Below are positions 18,766 through 27,447 of a DNA stretch of 53,033 nucleotides, piece after piece; the stretch's first letter is position 1; each line of letters opens with the position of its first letter. This DNA is from Laspinema olomoucense D3b. GTDB lineage: Bacteria > Cyanobacteriota > Cyanobacteriia > Cyanobacteriales > Laspinemataceae. Where the stretch lies: the NCBI RefSeq assembly GCF_025370785.1, contig NZ_JAMXFA010000044.1, forward strand, positions 1-53,033. Reading direction: 5' to 3'. The notes beneath the pieces are model-generated. The model was not told the DNA's origin, did not search any database, and saw nothing but the letters and a program-made list of their open reading frames with translations. A program made the position numbers and the translations under genes.

Positions 18766-19929
18766 TTACAGCAATCCGATAAAATGTAACGGTCCATGAC
18801 CGCTGATTAATTCAATCAACAGTCCCATAAACCCCAGCATCGCCAGTCGTCCGTTCCAGACTTCCGCTGCGGTGGTCATCCCCCATTCCCAGCGTTCTTG
18901 AGGATACATTTTGAAGTTTTTCTGGGGACGCATGACTTGATCCAGGGTCAGGGGTGGCGCATCGATCGCCTCTACCACTAAATTAGCTAAATCCTCAATG
19001 AACACCGGATGAGTATTCAACGCCGGGACGCGATGGAAATGTTCAATTCCTGCCTCTTCTGCCACTTCTCGATATTCCATATCGATTTCTTGAAGGGTTT
19101 CGATATGTTCCGAGACAAAGCTGATCGGGACTACGAGTAAATCGTTAATGCCTTCTGCCGCTAACTCGGCGATCGCATCTTCTGTATAGGGTTTGAGCCA
19201 TTCCACCGGACCCACTCGACTTTGATAGGCCAGGGTATGACGATTGGGACGATTCAGGGTTTGCACAATCAGTCGGGTGCATTCCTCAATCTCCTGCTGA
19301 TACGGGTCGCCTGCTTCTTCCACATAGCTAACCGGGACCCCATGAGCGCTAAAGAAAATATGCACTTGGTCTGGATTTTCAAACCCATCCAGTTCTCGGG
19401 CGATCAGTTGCGCCATTGCTTGCAGATAACCGGGACGCTGATACCAGGAGGGGATAACCGTGTGTTCTTGAGGGGCGAGAGAGGGGTTGTCTGTCCAAAT
19501 TTTTTCCAATAATCGGAAACTGGACCCGCTGGTGCTAATGGAAAATTGGGGATACAGAGGGAGGATGACTAATTGTTCGACGCCATCGCGCTTGATGCGG
19601 GCGATCGCCTCTTCCGTAAACGGATGCCAGTAGCGCATTCCGATGTAAACTTGAACATCCTGTCCCTTGTCCTGTAAACTTTGTTGCAAGGCGATCGCTT
19701 GCTCCTCGGTAATCCCACGCAAAGGCGAACCCCCACCAATTTCCATATAATTGGCTTGGGATTTTTTACTCCGCAGGCTCGAAATTAGCCATGCCAGGGG
19801 TTTTTGCATCCACGGAAAAGGCAACCGAATGATTTCCGGGTCAGAAAACAGGTTGTACAAAAAGGGTCGGACATCCTCAATTTGCTCCGGCCCACCTAAA
19901 TTTAGTAACAGTACCCCTACACGGCCCAT
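18766..19929 (-). CDS. hemH: Ferrochelatase with C-terminal chlorophyll-binding helix
   Basis: HemH inserts Fe2+ into protoporphyrin IX, the last step of haem synthesis. Diagnostic segments are [20 protein letters not shown] at the start, ILPLYPQFS, and the [15 protein letters not shown] loop with its conserved His. After about residue 340 comes the cyanobacterial extension: a linker and a transmembrane CAB-like motif ([18 protein letters not shown]). That motif binds chlorophyll and carotenoid and ties the enzyme to the thylakoid. The ATG at 19929 (MGRVGVLLL) is chosen over an upstream GTG at 19938 because it matches the family's conserved N-terminus. Confidence 0.95.
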   Translation of the reverse strand: MGRVGVLLLNLGGPEQIEDVRPFLYNLFSDPEIIRLPFPWMQKPLAWLISSLRSKKSQANYMEIGGGSPLRGITEEQAIALQQSLQDKGQDVQVYIGMRYWHPFTEEAIARIKRDGVEQLVILPLYPQFSISTSGSSFRLLEKIWTDNPSLAPQEHTVIPSWYQRPGYLQAMAQLIARELDGFENPDQVHIFFSAHGVPVSYVEEAGDPYQQEIEECTRLIVQTLNRPNRHTLAYQSRVGPVEWLKPYTEDAIAELAAEGINDLLVVPISFVSEHIETLQEIDMEYREVAEEAGIEHFHRVPALNTHPVFIEDLANLVVEAIDAPPLTLDQVMRPQKNFKMYPQERWEWGMTTAAEVWNGRLAMLGFMGLLIELISGHGPLHFIGLL

Positions 19930-20041
19930 AGCAGTCACAGTTTCCTTAGTGTTTTCATTATTGTTTACTTATTTTAACAATAATACCGTTTATTAAGTCA
20001 CAGTTTGAGTTAAATCTGCATTTTTATTCAAGGGGGTATCC

Positions 20042-20674
20042 GTGGCAACAATTCTTAGAGACTGGAGTTATCGCTATCAGTGGCTTTACGATGGCATCTC
20101 CCGCATTGCGGCCCTCAGCGTCGGAGGGGAATCTCGCTTTCGTCAGTTAGCCCTCCAAGGACTCACCCTCCATCCCGATAGCAAAATTCTAGATTTGTGC
20201 TGTGGGAGTGGTCAAGCCACTGCCTACCTCGTCCAATCTTCCCACAACGTCACCGGCTTGGATGCCTCTCCCCTCTCCCTGAATCGGGCGCGAAACAATG
20301 TCCCCCAAGCTTCCTACATTGAAGCCTTCGCCGAAAATATTCCCTTGGGCGACAATGAATTGGACCTCGTGCATACCAGCGCCGCCCTGCATGAAATGGA
20401 TCCAGAACAATTGCGGCAAATTCTCCAGGAAGTCTATCGCGTCCTGAAGCCGGGAGGAATGTTTGCCCTGGTTGATTTTCATCCGCCCACCAATCCCCTA
20501 TTCTGGCCCGGATTGACCCTATTTTTCTGGCTCTTTGAAACCGAAACCGCTTGGCAATTACTTCAAACTAATTTACCCGAACTGCTGCAAGAAATTGGCT
20601 TTAAAGTTGATTCTCCTCGCCTTTATGCCGGGGGGAGTTTACAAGTGATTCAAGCTAAAAAATCATCAAAATAG
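20042..20674 (+). CDS. Class I SAM-dependent methyltransferase
   Basis: 210 residues. Motif I is ILDLCCGSGQAT, followed by the acidic end of strand 2 (VTGLDASPLSLNRA), a motif II-like ELDLVHTSAALHEM and the post-motif YRVLKPGGMFALVDF. A hydrophobic Trp/Phe-rich stretch near residue 150 (WPGLTLFFWLF) may contact a lipid-like substrate or membrane. The substrate is unknown. It starts with GTG at 20042, with AGGGGG at 20030-20035 as a good ribosome-binding site. It is divergent from hemH, from which it is separated by about 110 bases that must hold both promoters. Confidence 0.85.
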   Translation: MATILRDWSYRYQWLYDGISRIAALSVGGESRFRQLALQGLTLHPDSKILDLCCGSGQATAYLVQSSHNVTGLDASPLSLNRARNNVPQASYIEAFAENIPLGDNELDLVHTSAALHEMDPEQLRQILQEVYRVLKPGGMFALVDFHPPTNPLFWPGLTLFFWLFETETAWQLLQTNLPELLQEIGFKVDSPRLYAGGSLQVIQAKKSSK

Positions 20675-20697
20675 GCGTTAGCCCTCTCTACGGGACC

Positions 20698-20844
20698 AGA
20701 AACCGGGTTTCTGCGTTAATTTTTGGCTCCTCCCCCAAATTTAGGAAAGAAACCCGGTTTCTAACCTACTGCAAAGGACTCAGAAACCGGGTTTCTGCGT
20801 TAATTTTTGCTTTGAGAGTAAATTTAGGAAAAAACCCGGTTTCT
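20698..20844. repeat. Two tandem copies of an AGAAACCGGGTTTCT repeat unit
   Basis: Copy A (20698-20763) and copy B (20782-20844) each begin with the near-palindrome AGAAACCGGGTTTCT. They continue with GCGTTAATTTTTG, a variable middle and AAATTTAGGAAA, and end in an AAACCCGGTTTCT half. A third, more diverged copy lies at 28409-28473. They are non-coding, sit between convergent gene ends, and look like a dispersed cyanobacterial intergenic repeat that could fold as a cruciform or RNA hairpin pair. Confidence 0.8.
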
Positions 20845-20932
20845 TTAGCTCATCAAAACAATCAAAATCTTCGCCTGCTTTTGCTTCATCGGGATTGGCT
20901 ACCAGGGTGGACAAAAGCCCACCCCATTAACT

Positions 20933-23563
20933 TTACTGCAACCCGTCCTGTAACTCGGATTTAGCGGTTTCTAACGCTTGTTTTAACTGGTCCGGGTCGC
21001 GTCCCCCAGCTTGCGCCAGGTTTGGACGTCCGCCGCCACCGCCACCGCAAATTTTGGCGATCGCGCCAATAAATTTACCCGCTTGCAATCCTTTGGCATT
21101 CACTTCTTTGCTAAAGGCAGCCACTAAACTGACTTTATCAGAACTAGGAACGGAACCTAAAACTACTGCACCATTTCCAAGTTTTTGCAGTAAGCGTTCT
21201 GCGGCAGTTTTCAACGATTCCGCATCCACTTCGCCGAGATTAGCTACAATCAATTTAAACTCGCCAATGGATTCAGCATCCGCGAGTAATTGCTCCGATT
21301 TAACAATAGCTAATTCGGATTTTATGGCCTCTAATTGCTTTTGGGTGGACTTCAATTCTCCTTGAATACTATCAATGCGATCGCAGATTTCCTCGGGTTT
21401 GACTTTAAACCGATCGCTCAACTCCCGAACCACGCGATCGCGCACTTCCAAATAGTCCAAAATCGCCGGTCCCGCCACTGCTTCAATCCGCCGGACCCCG
21501 GAAGCAACCCCCGATTCAGAAACAATCTTAAATGCGCCTATTTCAGCGGTATTACTCACATGAGTTCCCCCGCACAATTCCATTGAAACGCCGGGAAAAT
21601 CAATCACGCGTACTTCATCGGCATATTTCTCTCCAAACATGGCGACTGCACCTTTTGCCTTCGCCTCCGTCAGTCCCATCGTCTCAATTTGGGCTTGATG
21701 TGCTTCCGCAATCCAGGTATTTACCCGGTCCTCCACTTGTTTCAACTCATCAGGAGTCAGAGCACGAGGACAGTTGAAATCAAAGCGCAAACGGTCAAAA
21801 TCAACCAAGGAACCCGCCTGAGAAATTCCCTCATCCACCAACAGTTTTAAGGCGGCTTGGAGCAAGTGAGTTGCGGTATGATTGGCTTGAGCGCGACGAC
21901 GACAAGCGCGGTCAATTTGGGCAGTAATGCGATCGCCGACAGCGATGCTTCCCCGTTCAATCCGTCCGAAATGCACAAAGAAATCGGATTCTTTTTTGAC
22001 CTCTTCAATCCGGACTAAGCTATCTTGACCCGAGAGAAATCCGCGATCGCCAATTTGTCCCCCGGATTCGGCATAGAATGGCGTTTTGTCTAAGACAATT
22101 TGAACGCGATCGCCAGAGGTTGCTGACTCAACAGAGTTCCCCCCCATCAAAATCACCGTCACTTCTGAGGTAGTCACGGGTTCAAAATAGCCTAAAAATT
22201 CAGTACCGCGAATATGTTCAGCGAGTTTATCTAAACTGCCTTGAACCGTGAGGTCAATGGTTTCATGGGCCGCTTGCGATCGCACCCGTTGTTCTTCCAT
22301 TGCTGCCTCAAACCCAGGCAATTCCACCGTGATTCCCCGTTCTTCCACAATCTCTTGAGTCAGTTCTAAGGGGAAACCATAAGTATCATAAAGGATAAAC
22401 GCATCCCGTCCCGGAATTTCTTGGGGGTTTTTCTCCATCAGTTCTGCTAACAGTTTCTCACCCCGTTCCAGGGTTTCTAAAAACCTTGTTTCCTCCCGTT
22501 GCAGTTCTGCTTTCAGACTTGCCTCGCGATCACGCAGATTGGGATAGACCCCTTCTCCCAAGGCGATCGCCGCTTCTGCTACCTCGGGAGTAAACACCCC
22601 TTGAATCCCAATTAACCGTCCATGACGCACCACCCGACGAATTAACCGGCGCAGAATATACCCTCTGCCGATATTAGAGGCGGTAATCCCATCAGCAATC
22701 ATCTGTACCACCGCGCGAGAATGGTCCCCAATCACTTTGAGAGAGACTTTGGTTTTTTCGTCTGCCGTGGCGTAATCAATTCCGGCAATATCTGCCGCTT
22801 TTTTGACAATCGGAAAAATTAGGTCCGTTTCATAATTGTTGGGAACTTTTTGGAGGATTTGCGCCATCCGTTCCAACCCCAATCCCGTGTCAATATTCTT
22901 TTTCGCCAAAGGGGTGAGATTGCCTTCAGCATCCCGGTTGTACTGCATGAACACCAGGTTATAGAATTCGATGAAGCGGGTATCGTCCTCTAAATCAAGG
23001 TTGTCATCCCCTAGCTCGGGATGGAAATCATAGTACAATTCTGAACAAGGACCACAGGGACCCGTGGGACCGGAGGCCCAGAAATTATCCGCTTCATCCA
23101 TGCGCTTAATGCGATGGGGGGGAATGCCGATTTTGTCGCGCCAGATATTGAACGCTTCGTCATCTTCGCGGAAGACACTAACGACAATGCGATCGCTGGG
23201 GAGTCCATAGACTTGGGTGGAGAGTTCCCAGGCATAAGCGATCGCCTGTTCTTTGAAGTAATCCCCAAAGCTAAAATTGCCCAACATCTCAAAAAAGGTA
23301 TGATGGCGGGCGGTGCGTCCCACATTTTCGATATCATTGGTGCGGATGCACTTTTGAGAGGTAGTAGCGCGAGGAAATTCCGGAGTGCGCTGTCCGAGAA
23401 AGATGGGTTTAAACGGCAGCATCCCGGCAATGGTGAGTAAAACCGTAGGGTCTTCTGGGACTAGAGAGGCACTGGGTAGGATTTGATGACCCCTAGCGGC
23501 ATAGAAATTCAGAAACTTTTCGCGGATTTGGTTACCGGAGAGGGATTCAGGAACAGCAGGCAT
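20933..23563 (-). CDS. alaS: Alanine--tRNA ligase
   Basis: 876 residues, normal length. Charges tRNA-Ala with alanine. The N-terminal class II catalytic core begins [19 protein letters not shown] and includes the motif 2 region [18 protein letters not shown]. The editing domain has the zinc-ligand pair HTATH and CGGTH. A C-terminal coiled coil leads to the C-Ala domain with a Gly-rich run ([16 protein letters not shown]). The ATG at 23563 is the family's usual start. The gene is intact and stands alone. Repeats lie just after its 3' end. Confidence 0.97.
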   Translation of the reverse strand: MPAVPESLSGNQIREKFLNFYAARGHQILPSASLVPEDPTVLLTIAGMLPFKPIFLGQRTPEFPRATTSQKCIRTNDIENVGRTARHHTFFEMLGNFSFGDYFKEQAIAYAWELSTQVYGLPSDRIVVSVFREDDEAFNIWRDKIGIPPHRIKRMDEADNFWASGPTGPCGPCSELYYDFHPELGDDNLDLEDDTRFIEFYNLVFMQYNRDAEGNLTPLAKKNIDTGLGLERMAQILQKVPNNYETDLIFPIVKKAADIAGIDYATADEKTKVSLKVIGDHSRAVVQMIADGITASNIGRGYILRRLIRRVVRHGRLIGIQGVFTPEVAEAAIALGEGVYPNLRDREASLKAELQREETRFLETLERGEKLLAELMEKNPQEIPGRDAFILYDTYGFPLELTQEIVEERGITVELPGFEAAMEEQRVRSQAAHETIDLTVQGSLDKLAEHIRGTEFLGYFEPVTTSEVTVILMGGNSVESATSGDRVQIVLDKTPFYAESGGQIGDRGFLSGQDSLVRIEEVKKESDFFVHFGRIERGSIAVGDRITAQIDRACRRRAQANHTATHLLQAALKLLVDEGISQAGSLVDFDRLRFDFNCPRALTPDELKQVEDRVNTWIAEAHQAQIETMGLTEAKAKGAVAMFGEKYADEVRVIDFPGVSMELCGGTHVSNTAEIGAFKIVSESGVASGVRRIEAVAGPAILDYLEVRDRVVRELSDRFKVKPEEICDRIDSIQGELKSTQKQLEAIKSELAIVKSEQLLADAESIGEFKLIVANLGEVDAESLKTAAERLLQKLGNGAVVLGSVPSSDKVSLVAAFSKEVNAKGLQAGKFIGAIAKICGGGGGGRPNLAQAGGRDPDQLKQALETAKSELQDGLQ

Positions 23564-23775
23564 GAGTTAGTTAACGACTTTCATTGAGTGAACAGGTATT
23601 CTATTGTTGCATTCGTTGAGAGGCGATCGCTACCTCCGTCCCTGGAACAGAGATCAGCGAGGGTTAGGGTCCCTGAATCTCTGGGACTGGGGAATCCATC
23701 AGAGGCGATCGGACAGCATCACCTCCCCCTGTCCTTTCTCAGGGGTTATAACATCACTCCCAAACAATTCCCCAC

Positions 23776-23809
23776 CCTGAAAAAACCCAGTAGGTGATCT
23801 ACTGGGTTT
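23776..23809 (-). terminator. Rho-independent terminator of the patX-like gene
   Basis: A perfect 11-bp stem, AAACCCAGTAG (23783-23793) with CTACTGGGTTT (23799-23809), has a GTGAT loop. Read on the minus strand it is followed by a T6 run (complement of the A-run ending at 23785). It lies about 30 bases beyond the stop of the gene at 23836-24102, so it is positioned to terminate that short mRNA. Confidence 0.85.
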
Positions 23810-23835
23810 AACCATTCCACTCAAATTGGTATTCA

Positions 23836-24102
23836 TTAACTGGCAACAGAGTCTTGTCTCATCTCCTGGGAACGGGGTTGTGTAAATGCTTGAGTAGAAC
23901 ACTCATCTCTTCTCCCGCTACCCCGAGGAATCGTACATTTTTTCTCATCCGGATTTTGTTGCGTGACTGAATCAATACTCGGAGTATGATTTGAACTGAT
24001 AAATTCCGTGGTCTTACTGAGATTGTCTTTAAGTTGAGGCACCCCAATTACCGTACCAATAACTAAACCTAAAAAAACGATGGAAGTTACTTGTTTAAAC
24101 AT
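23836..24102 (-). CDS. patX: PatX-like RGSGR pentapeptide precursor
   Basis: 88 residues. An N-terminal hydrophobic segment (IVFLGLVIGTVIGV, residues 8-21) acts as a signal peptide or anchor. The C-terminal half holds the exact pentapeptide RGSGR at 60-64 in the context CTIPRGSGRRDEC. RGSGR is the active core of the heterocyst inhibitors PatS and PatX, which bind HetR. PatX proteins are described as exported precursors with this motif, found in filamentous cyanobacteria including species without heterocysts. The assignment rests on length, export signal and motif position. hetR is not in this window. Two Cys flank the motif. Own terminator downstream; no strong ribosome-binding site. Confidence 0.75.
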   Translation of the reverse strand: MFKQVTSIVFLGLVIGTVIGVPQLKDNLSKTTEFISSNHTPSIDSVTQQNPDEKKCTIPRGSGRRDECSTQAFTQPRSQEMRQDSVAS

Positions 24103-24371
24103 GAAAATGGTAGAGGTAAATTGGTCACTTCCTCCTACAACTACCCCTAAAAATTTCAGGATTGTTTAATAAAATTATCTAAAATAGACCCTTGATAATC
24201 AGTTCAAGCTTAATAAAAACAAAACCCATACACAAAATCCGGTTACTTTTAAAAACTGTTTCCAACCCATCAAAAATCCCCAACAACTCTCTACCCACCT
24301 CCCTAGCTGACAAAGGCTGAAAACCTTCTGGAATAAAGATTTGGCGAGATAAACATAGCCCTTTTGCCTAG

Positions 24372-24401
24372 TTTACAAAGGGATGAGACTCTTGATATAC
24401 T
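24372..24401 (+). promoter_or_regulatory. Possible sigma-70-type promoter of an orphan transcript
   Basis: TTTACA (24372-24377) and TATACT (24396-24401) are separated by 18 bases. No coding gene starts downstream on this strand. A transcript from about 24408 would run through the dyad at 24554-24581 and into the antisense strand of the methyltransferase gene. Sequence match only. Confidence 0.35.
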
Positions 24402-24553
24402 GAGTCAGGACAACGGACAGACTGTAGCGATCGTCTCGTTTTTCCACCCAGCCACGTCGCGATCAAGAGTGCAGCCCATTCAGCAGATCCGTAGGGTCTA
24501 TGGTATTAGTTTGTATTAATTTTGTCCAAGTAACCGGCCTTCCCACCTTCACC

Positions 24554-24581
24554 AACTGGAACATCACTGTTTGTTCCAGTT
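24554..24581. repeat. Perfect 10-bp inverted repeat
   Basis: AACTGGAACA (24554-24563) and TGTTCCAGTT (24572-24581) are exact inverse complements around an 8-base spacer. There is no T-run on either side, so this looks more like a protein-binding dyad or an RNA stem than an intrinsic terminator. It lies about 70 bases beyond the methyltransferase stop codon. Confidence 0.6.
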
Positions 24582-24652
24582 CAGACAACGAAGCTTCTGG
24601 ACCGCTTGACTGTATAGAAAAAATGGCTTTGTTCAGTCATTTCTACAATATC

Positions 24653-25720
24653 TTAAGTTAGGAAATTACAAGATAGCTGGAGAGTTTCCTCAAACCTAAG
24701 ACATTTTTTTGAGGGCGATCGCCCCCGATTTTCTAAGTACAGCTTCACCCTAACTGCTAAAGACTTTGCCAAAATAGGTGGAACAGCATTGCCAATCTGT
24801 TTACACTGACTTTCTTCGCTGCCATAAAATTCAAACCAATCGGGGAAACTTTGCAGGCGTGCGCCTTCGCGAACAGTTAACCGCCGTCTCCGTCCTTCCG
24901 GTAAGCGAATTCTTAACATATCTCCAGTGGGTGCGCTGAGATTGCGACAGGTGATAGTTCGGGAGGGTCGATCTAAATGTAAATCTCTGGGGTTGACACA
25001 TTTAGAGGCTTTTTCATATTTTCTAATATATTCATCCATGCTAGGAGTGAGAAATTTGGAGTTAGGAGGTGCCATAAATGCCAGTTCTCCGAGGGCTTCT
25101 CCAGCGGTGTAGGGATGAGAGTGATGAGTCTTTTTTGGCCATTCCCACCCGCCTTTATGGGCGATACAAAATAATCTCTGTCGGCGTTGAGGTACACCAT
25201 AATCACTTGCCGTAAGGATTTCCCATTCGACGATGTAATCTAAGGCTTTTAAGCTGCTGATAATTTGTTCAAAATAGGCTTTGTTGCGAAATCGCATTCC
25301 GGGCACGTTTTCAAAGATTGCGATCGCCGGTTGATGGCGTTCTACCGCCTTGATAAAAATTGGAAATCCATCTCGACTGTCTTTGACTCCCTGCTGATTT
25401 CCTCCGACACTAAAAGGTTGACAAGGAGGACCTCCAATAATTACCGATGCACCTTCCACAAATTCACTCTCAGGGGTTAACAGAACCCTGTAGCAAAGAG
25501 AATTGAGATTTTTCCGATAAGTCATACAGGCATCGGGGTCCATTTCATATCCAATGGTTTTAAATCCCACGGCTTCAAATCCTAGTGCAAATCCTCCACA
25601 ACCGGAAAACAGGTCAATCACCAACGGTTGAACACCGGGATAGGGAATGGGTTTAAGTTCAGTATTCAGAAACTCAAGATAAAGGATTTTTTTGTGGGTG
25701 GGTTGAGGAGTCATTTTCAA
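24653..25720 (-). CDS. DNA (cytosine-5) methyltransferase, solitary
   Basis: 355 residues with the ordered C5-methyltransferase motifs. SAM-binding motif I is DLFSGCGGFALGF. Motif IV is GGPPCQPF with catalytic C100. Motif VI is ENVPG (127-131). Motif VIII is QRRQR (168-172). Motif X is QIGNAVPP (298-305). The target-recognition region between VIII and IX is short, at roughly residues 180-260. No restriction endonuclease, Vsr or specificity gene is recognisable beside it. It may therefore be an orphan methyltransferase or the survivor of a broken restriction system. Target sequence unknown. Start ATG at 25720; a second ATG lies two codons later. It is followed upstream by toxin-antitoxin genes. 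Confidence 0.92.
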   Translation of the reverse strand: MKMTPQPTHKKILYLEFLNTELKPIPYPGVQPLVIDLFSGCGGFALGFEAVGFKTIGYEMDPDACMTYRKNLNSLCYRVLLTPESEFVEGASVIIGGPPCQPFSVGGNQQGVKDSRDGFPIFIKAVERHQPAIAIFENVPGMRFRNKAYFEQIISSLKALDYIVEWEILTASDYGVPQRRQRLFCIAHKGGWEWPKKTHHSHPYTAGEALGELAFMAPPNSKFLTPSMDEYIRKYEKASKCVNPRDLHLDRPSRTITCRNLSAPTGDMLRIRLPEGRRRRLTVREGARLQSFPDWFEFYGSEESQCKQIGNAVPPILAKSLAVRVKLYLENRGRSPSKKCLRFEETLQLSCNFLT

Positions 25721-25795
25721 TCATTAGGTTAACATTTTTTCACTTTCGGGTAGCTACTAGAGCGGGAAAAGAGGCAGGATGAAAATGGTTAGCAT

Positions 25796-26140
25796 TTACG
25801 GTTCGTGAGGCTTAATCACCAGAGGTTCGAGTTGTACGAGAAGTTTAGGTATTTCGCGATGGATTACGTCCCAAACAATATCGAGGTCAACTTGATCGTA
25901 TTCATGAACAATCACATCACGCATCCCGGCTAAGTTTCGCCAAGGGATTTCTGGGTGATGTTGACGAAATTCCATTGAAAGGCGCTTTGTGGCTTCTCCA
26001 ATGATTGTAATCTGATAGAGAATCGCCGAAACCTTTTCATCATTAGTGATCAGTTCAGGTGGCTCAATACCACTGGCATAGCGGAGGATGCGCTTGGCGG
26101 CATTTTCAATATCAATTAGGGATTCTAGATCTTGTGGCAT
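25796..26140 (-). CDS. hepT: HepT-like HEPN domain toxin (DUF86)
   Basis: About 114 residues from ATG 26140 (MPQDLESLIDIENAAKRIL). It has the HEPN ribonuclease signature R-x4-H-x-Y as RDVIVHEY. In characterised MntA-HepT systems this protein is an RNase toxin, and the Tyr of that motif is AMPylated by the nucleotidyltransferase antitoxin. The frame stays open to 26236, but only because it overlaps mntA. The ATG at 26140 overlaps the 3' end of mntA by 29 bases, the usual coupled arrangement. All key residues are present, so the pair is probably functional. A 12-codon remnant of a second copy exists at 26997-27065. Confidence 0.87.
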   Translation of the reverse strand: MPQDLESLIDIENAAKRILRYASGIEPPELITNDEKVSAILYQITIIGEATKRLSMEFRQHHPEIPWRNLAGMRDVIVHEYDQVDLDIVWDVIHREIPKLLVQLEPLVIKPHEP

Positions 26141-26450
26141 AGATAACTTTGGCTGATTCCAGTATCTGTTGACGGCGTAGCCAGTTTTCGCTTTTGACGA
26201 TCGCCGGTTTGATAATAAAGTCAACTTCCCGACCAAAAAGGGTTTCTAACTCCTGACGCATTTGGATTGTTTCGGCTAAACCCCGCCGAAATTCAGGGTC
26301 AAACGTGACGAGCACATCAATGTCACTATCGGGGCGAAAATCATCGCGCAAGACCGAGCCAAATAGGGCAAATTCTGTGATGTGCCAGCGTTGGCAAAAC
26401 TCTTGAATTTGGGTGAAGGGCAGTTCGAGATTATGGTTAATTGCGTTCAT
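26112..26450 (-). CDS. mntA: MntA-like nucleotidyltransferase antitoxin
   Basis: About 112 residues from ATG 26450 (MNAINHNLELPF); the frame extends six codons further to 26468. The minimal nucleotidyltransferase motif is intact: GSVLRDDFRPDSDIDVLV, that is GS-x10-D-x-D. Known MntA proteins silence HepT by transferring AMP to its active-site Tyr. It precedes and overlaps hepT. A second copy at 27037-27375 is about 99% identical across most of its length but carries a stop codon. The last residues differ between the copies (ATRSRIPN here, ATSFRLPD there), which marks where they diverge. Confidence 0.87.
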   Translation of the reverse strand: MNAINHNLELPFTQIQEFCQRWHITEFALFGSVLRDDFRPDSDIDVLVTFDPEFRRGLAETIQMRQELETLFGREVDFIIKPAIVKSENWLRRQQILESAKVIYATRSRIPN

Positions 26451-26606
26451 AGTTAACAGCGGAATCATTGACCCCTTGCCGGAATTGGCGATCGCATCAC
26501 GATTCCTCTGGCAAACTAGCAGGAGATCGCCTTGTTCTATTGTACTAGAAGCAAGGGTTAATTTGACTAGAATGTATGGTGAGGTTCATGACCCAATAAC
26601 CTGTCA

Positions 26607-26752
26607 CTAACTCCACTGCTGAATTTTCTCATCTTTTGAAACCGCTGAAATTTCGATTCTGTCTGCTCTGTTAATGATTTCCCTAACGCGGGGGCCAGTT
26701 TTGGAGATTCATTGACCCACCAGATCCAAGGGTGGGTATCGAGAATAATCAT
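26607..26752 (-). pseudogene. Frameshifted, truncated VapC-like PIN toxin remnant
   Basis: Begins MIILDTHPWIWWVNESPKL, the typical N-terminus of PIN-domain VapC toxins with the first catalytic Asp. After KLAPA, at about 26688, similarity moves to the next frame, which reads REIINRADRIEISAVS, the expected VapC continuation. That frame then ends at a TAG (26607-26609) where the conserved CWE segment should follow. So one indel and a 3' loss have removed about two thirds of the toxin. The unshifted frame runs to 26567 but encodes no PIN features. Its ATG overlaps the stop of the antitoxin-like gene as ATGA. Confidence 0.75.
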
Positions 26753-27006
26753 TGATCTGCTTCCCAAGGCTCATCAATTGGAGAAATCAGGTCATCTTCA
26801 AACAGAACACTTCCTTTGAGGGGGTTCGGTTCAAGTGATAGGGAAGTGCTTTCCATGTCTTCTAAAACAATGACGCGGATGATTTTACATTCCCACTGGT
26901 GGGAGTATTCCGAGGGAAGGCTAATCATTCCGTTTTGGAGAATGGTTTTAAATGCGATCGCTTGCAGGGGTGAATGGGAGTAAGGGGGTCTTTGTATTAT
27001 AACCAA
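26749..27006 (-). CDS. VapB-like antitoxin, start codon apparently decayed
   Basis: The C-terminal part (NPLKGSVLFEDDLISPIDEPW) is typical of small cyanobacterial antitoxins paired with VapC. Family members usually begin M-QAIAFK. Here the same position (26965-26967) is CTG, followed by QAIAFKTILQNG. The open frame extends to a TTG at 27006, and an internal ATG lies at 26928. So the ancestral ATG seems to have changed to CTG, and expression is doubtful. The coordinates give the longest frame. It is coupled (ATGA) to the broken vapC. Confidence 0.6.
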   Translation of the reverse strand: MVIIQRPPYSHSPLQAIAFKTILQNGMISLPSEYSHQWECKIIRVIVLEDMESTSLSLEPNPLKGSVLFEDDLISPIDEPWEADQ

Positions 27007-27065
27007 CCGGGTATATTTCCTTCAAACTTTTCAATATCAATCAGGGAGTCTAAAGCTTGTGGCAT
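26997..27065 (-). pseudogene. Truncated hepT fragment (second copy)
   Basis: Starting at ATG 27065 the frame reads MPQALDSLIDIE, matching the first 12 codons of hepT at 26140 (MPQDLESLIDIE). It then runs into unrelated sequence (KFEGNIPGWL) and stops at 26997-26999. It is the downstream edge of the duplicated mntA-hepT segment. Confidence 0.75.
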
Positions 27066-27375
27066 AGATAACTTTGGCTGATTCCAGTATCTGTTGACGG
27101 CGTAGCCAGTTTTCGCTTTTGACGATCGCCGGTTTGATAATAAAGTCAACTTCCCGACCAAAAAGGGTTTCTAACTCCTGACGCATTTGGATTGTTTCGG
27201 CTAAACCCCGCCGAAATTCAGGGTCAAACGTGACGAGCATATCAAGGTCACTATCGGGGCGAAAATCATCGCGCAAGACCGAGCCAAATAGGGCAAATTC
27301 TGTGATGTGCCAGCGTTAGCAAAACTCTTGAATTTGGGTGAAGGGCAGTTCGAGATTATGGTTAATTGCGTTCAT
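27037..27375 (-). pseudogene. Second mntA copy inactivated by a nonsense mutation
   Basis: Aligns with mntA (26112-26450) at a constant offset of 925 bases. The codon for Gln in FCQRW (CAA in the intact copy) is TAA here, seen as TTAGC at 27316-27320 against TTGGC at 26391-26395. The downstream frame could restart at the ATG at 27276, giving a protein that keeps DDFRPDSDLD but lacks the GS motif. The two copies differ by only a few bases over about 330, so duplication was recent or the copies are homogenised. Confidence 0.85.
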
Positions 27376-27447
27376 AGTTAACAGCGGAATCATTGACCCC
27401 TTGCCGGAATTGGCGATCGCATCACCATTCCCCAGGCAACTTAGCGC

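Larger units (their letters stand above)
24103..24652. other. Gene-free region with a promoter-like sequence and a dyad
   Basis: 550 bases between the patX-like start and the methyltransferase 3' end. A promoter-like pair TTTACA-18 bp-TATACT lies on the plus strand at 24372-24401. A perfect 10-bp dyad lies at 24554-24581. A 54-codon plus-strand frame begins at ATG 24500 but has no ribosome-binding site or recognisable similarity. The patX promoter must lie in the first 100-200 bases, which are A/T-rich. Confidence 0.5.

Noticed and set aside
24500-24661. 54-codon plus-strand frame before the methyltransferase 3' end
   Set aside because: No ribosome-binding site, no recognisable similarity, and it contains the inverted repeat and overlaps the methyltransferase stop.
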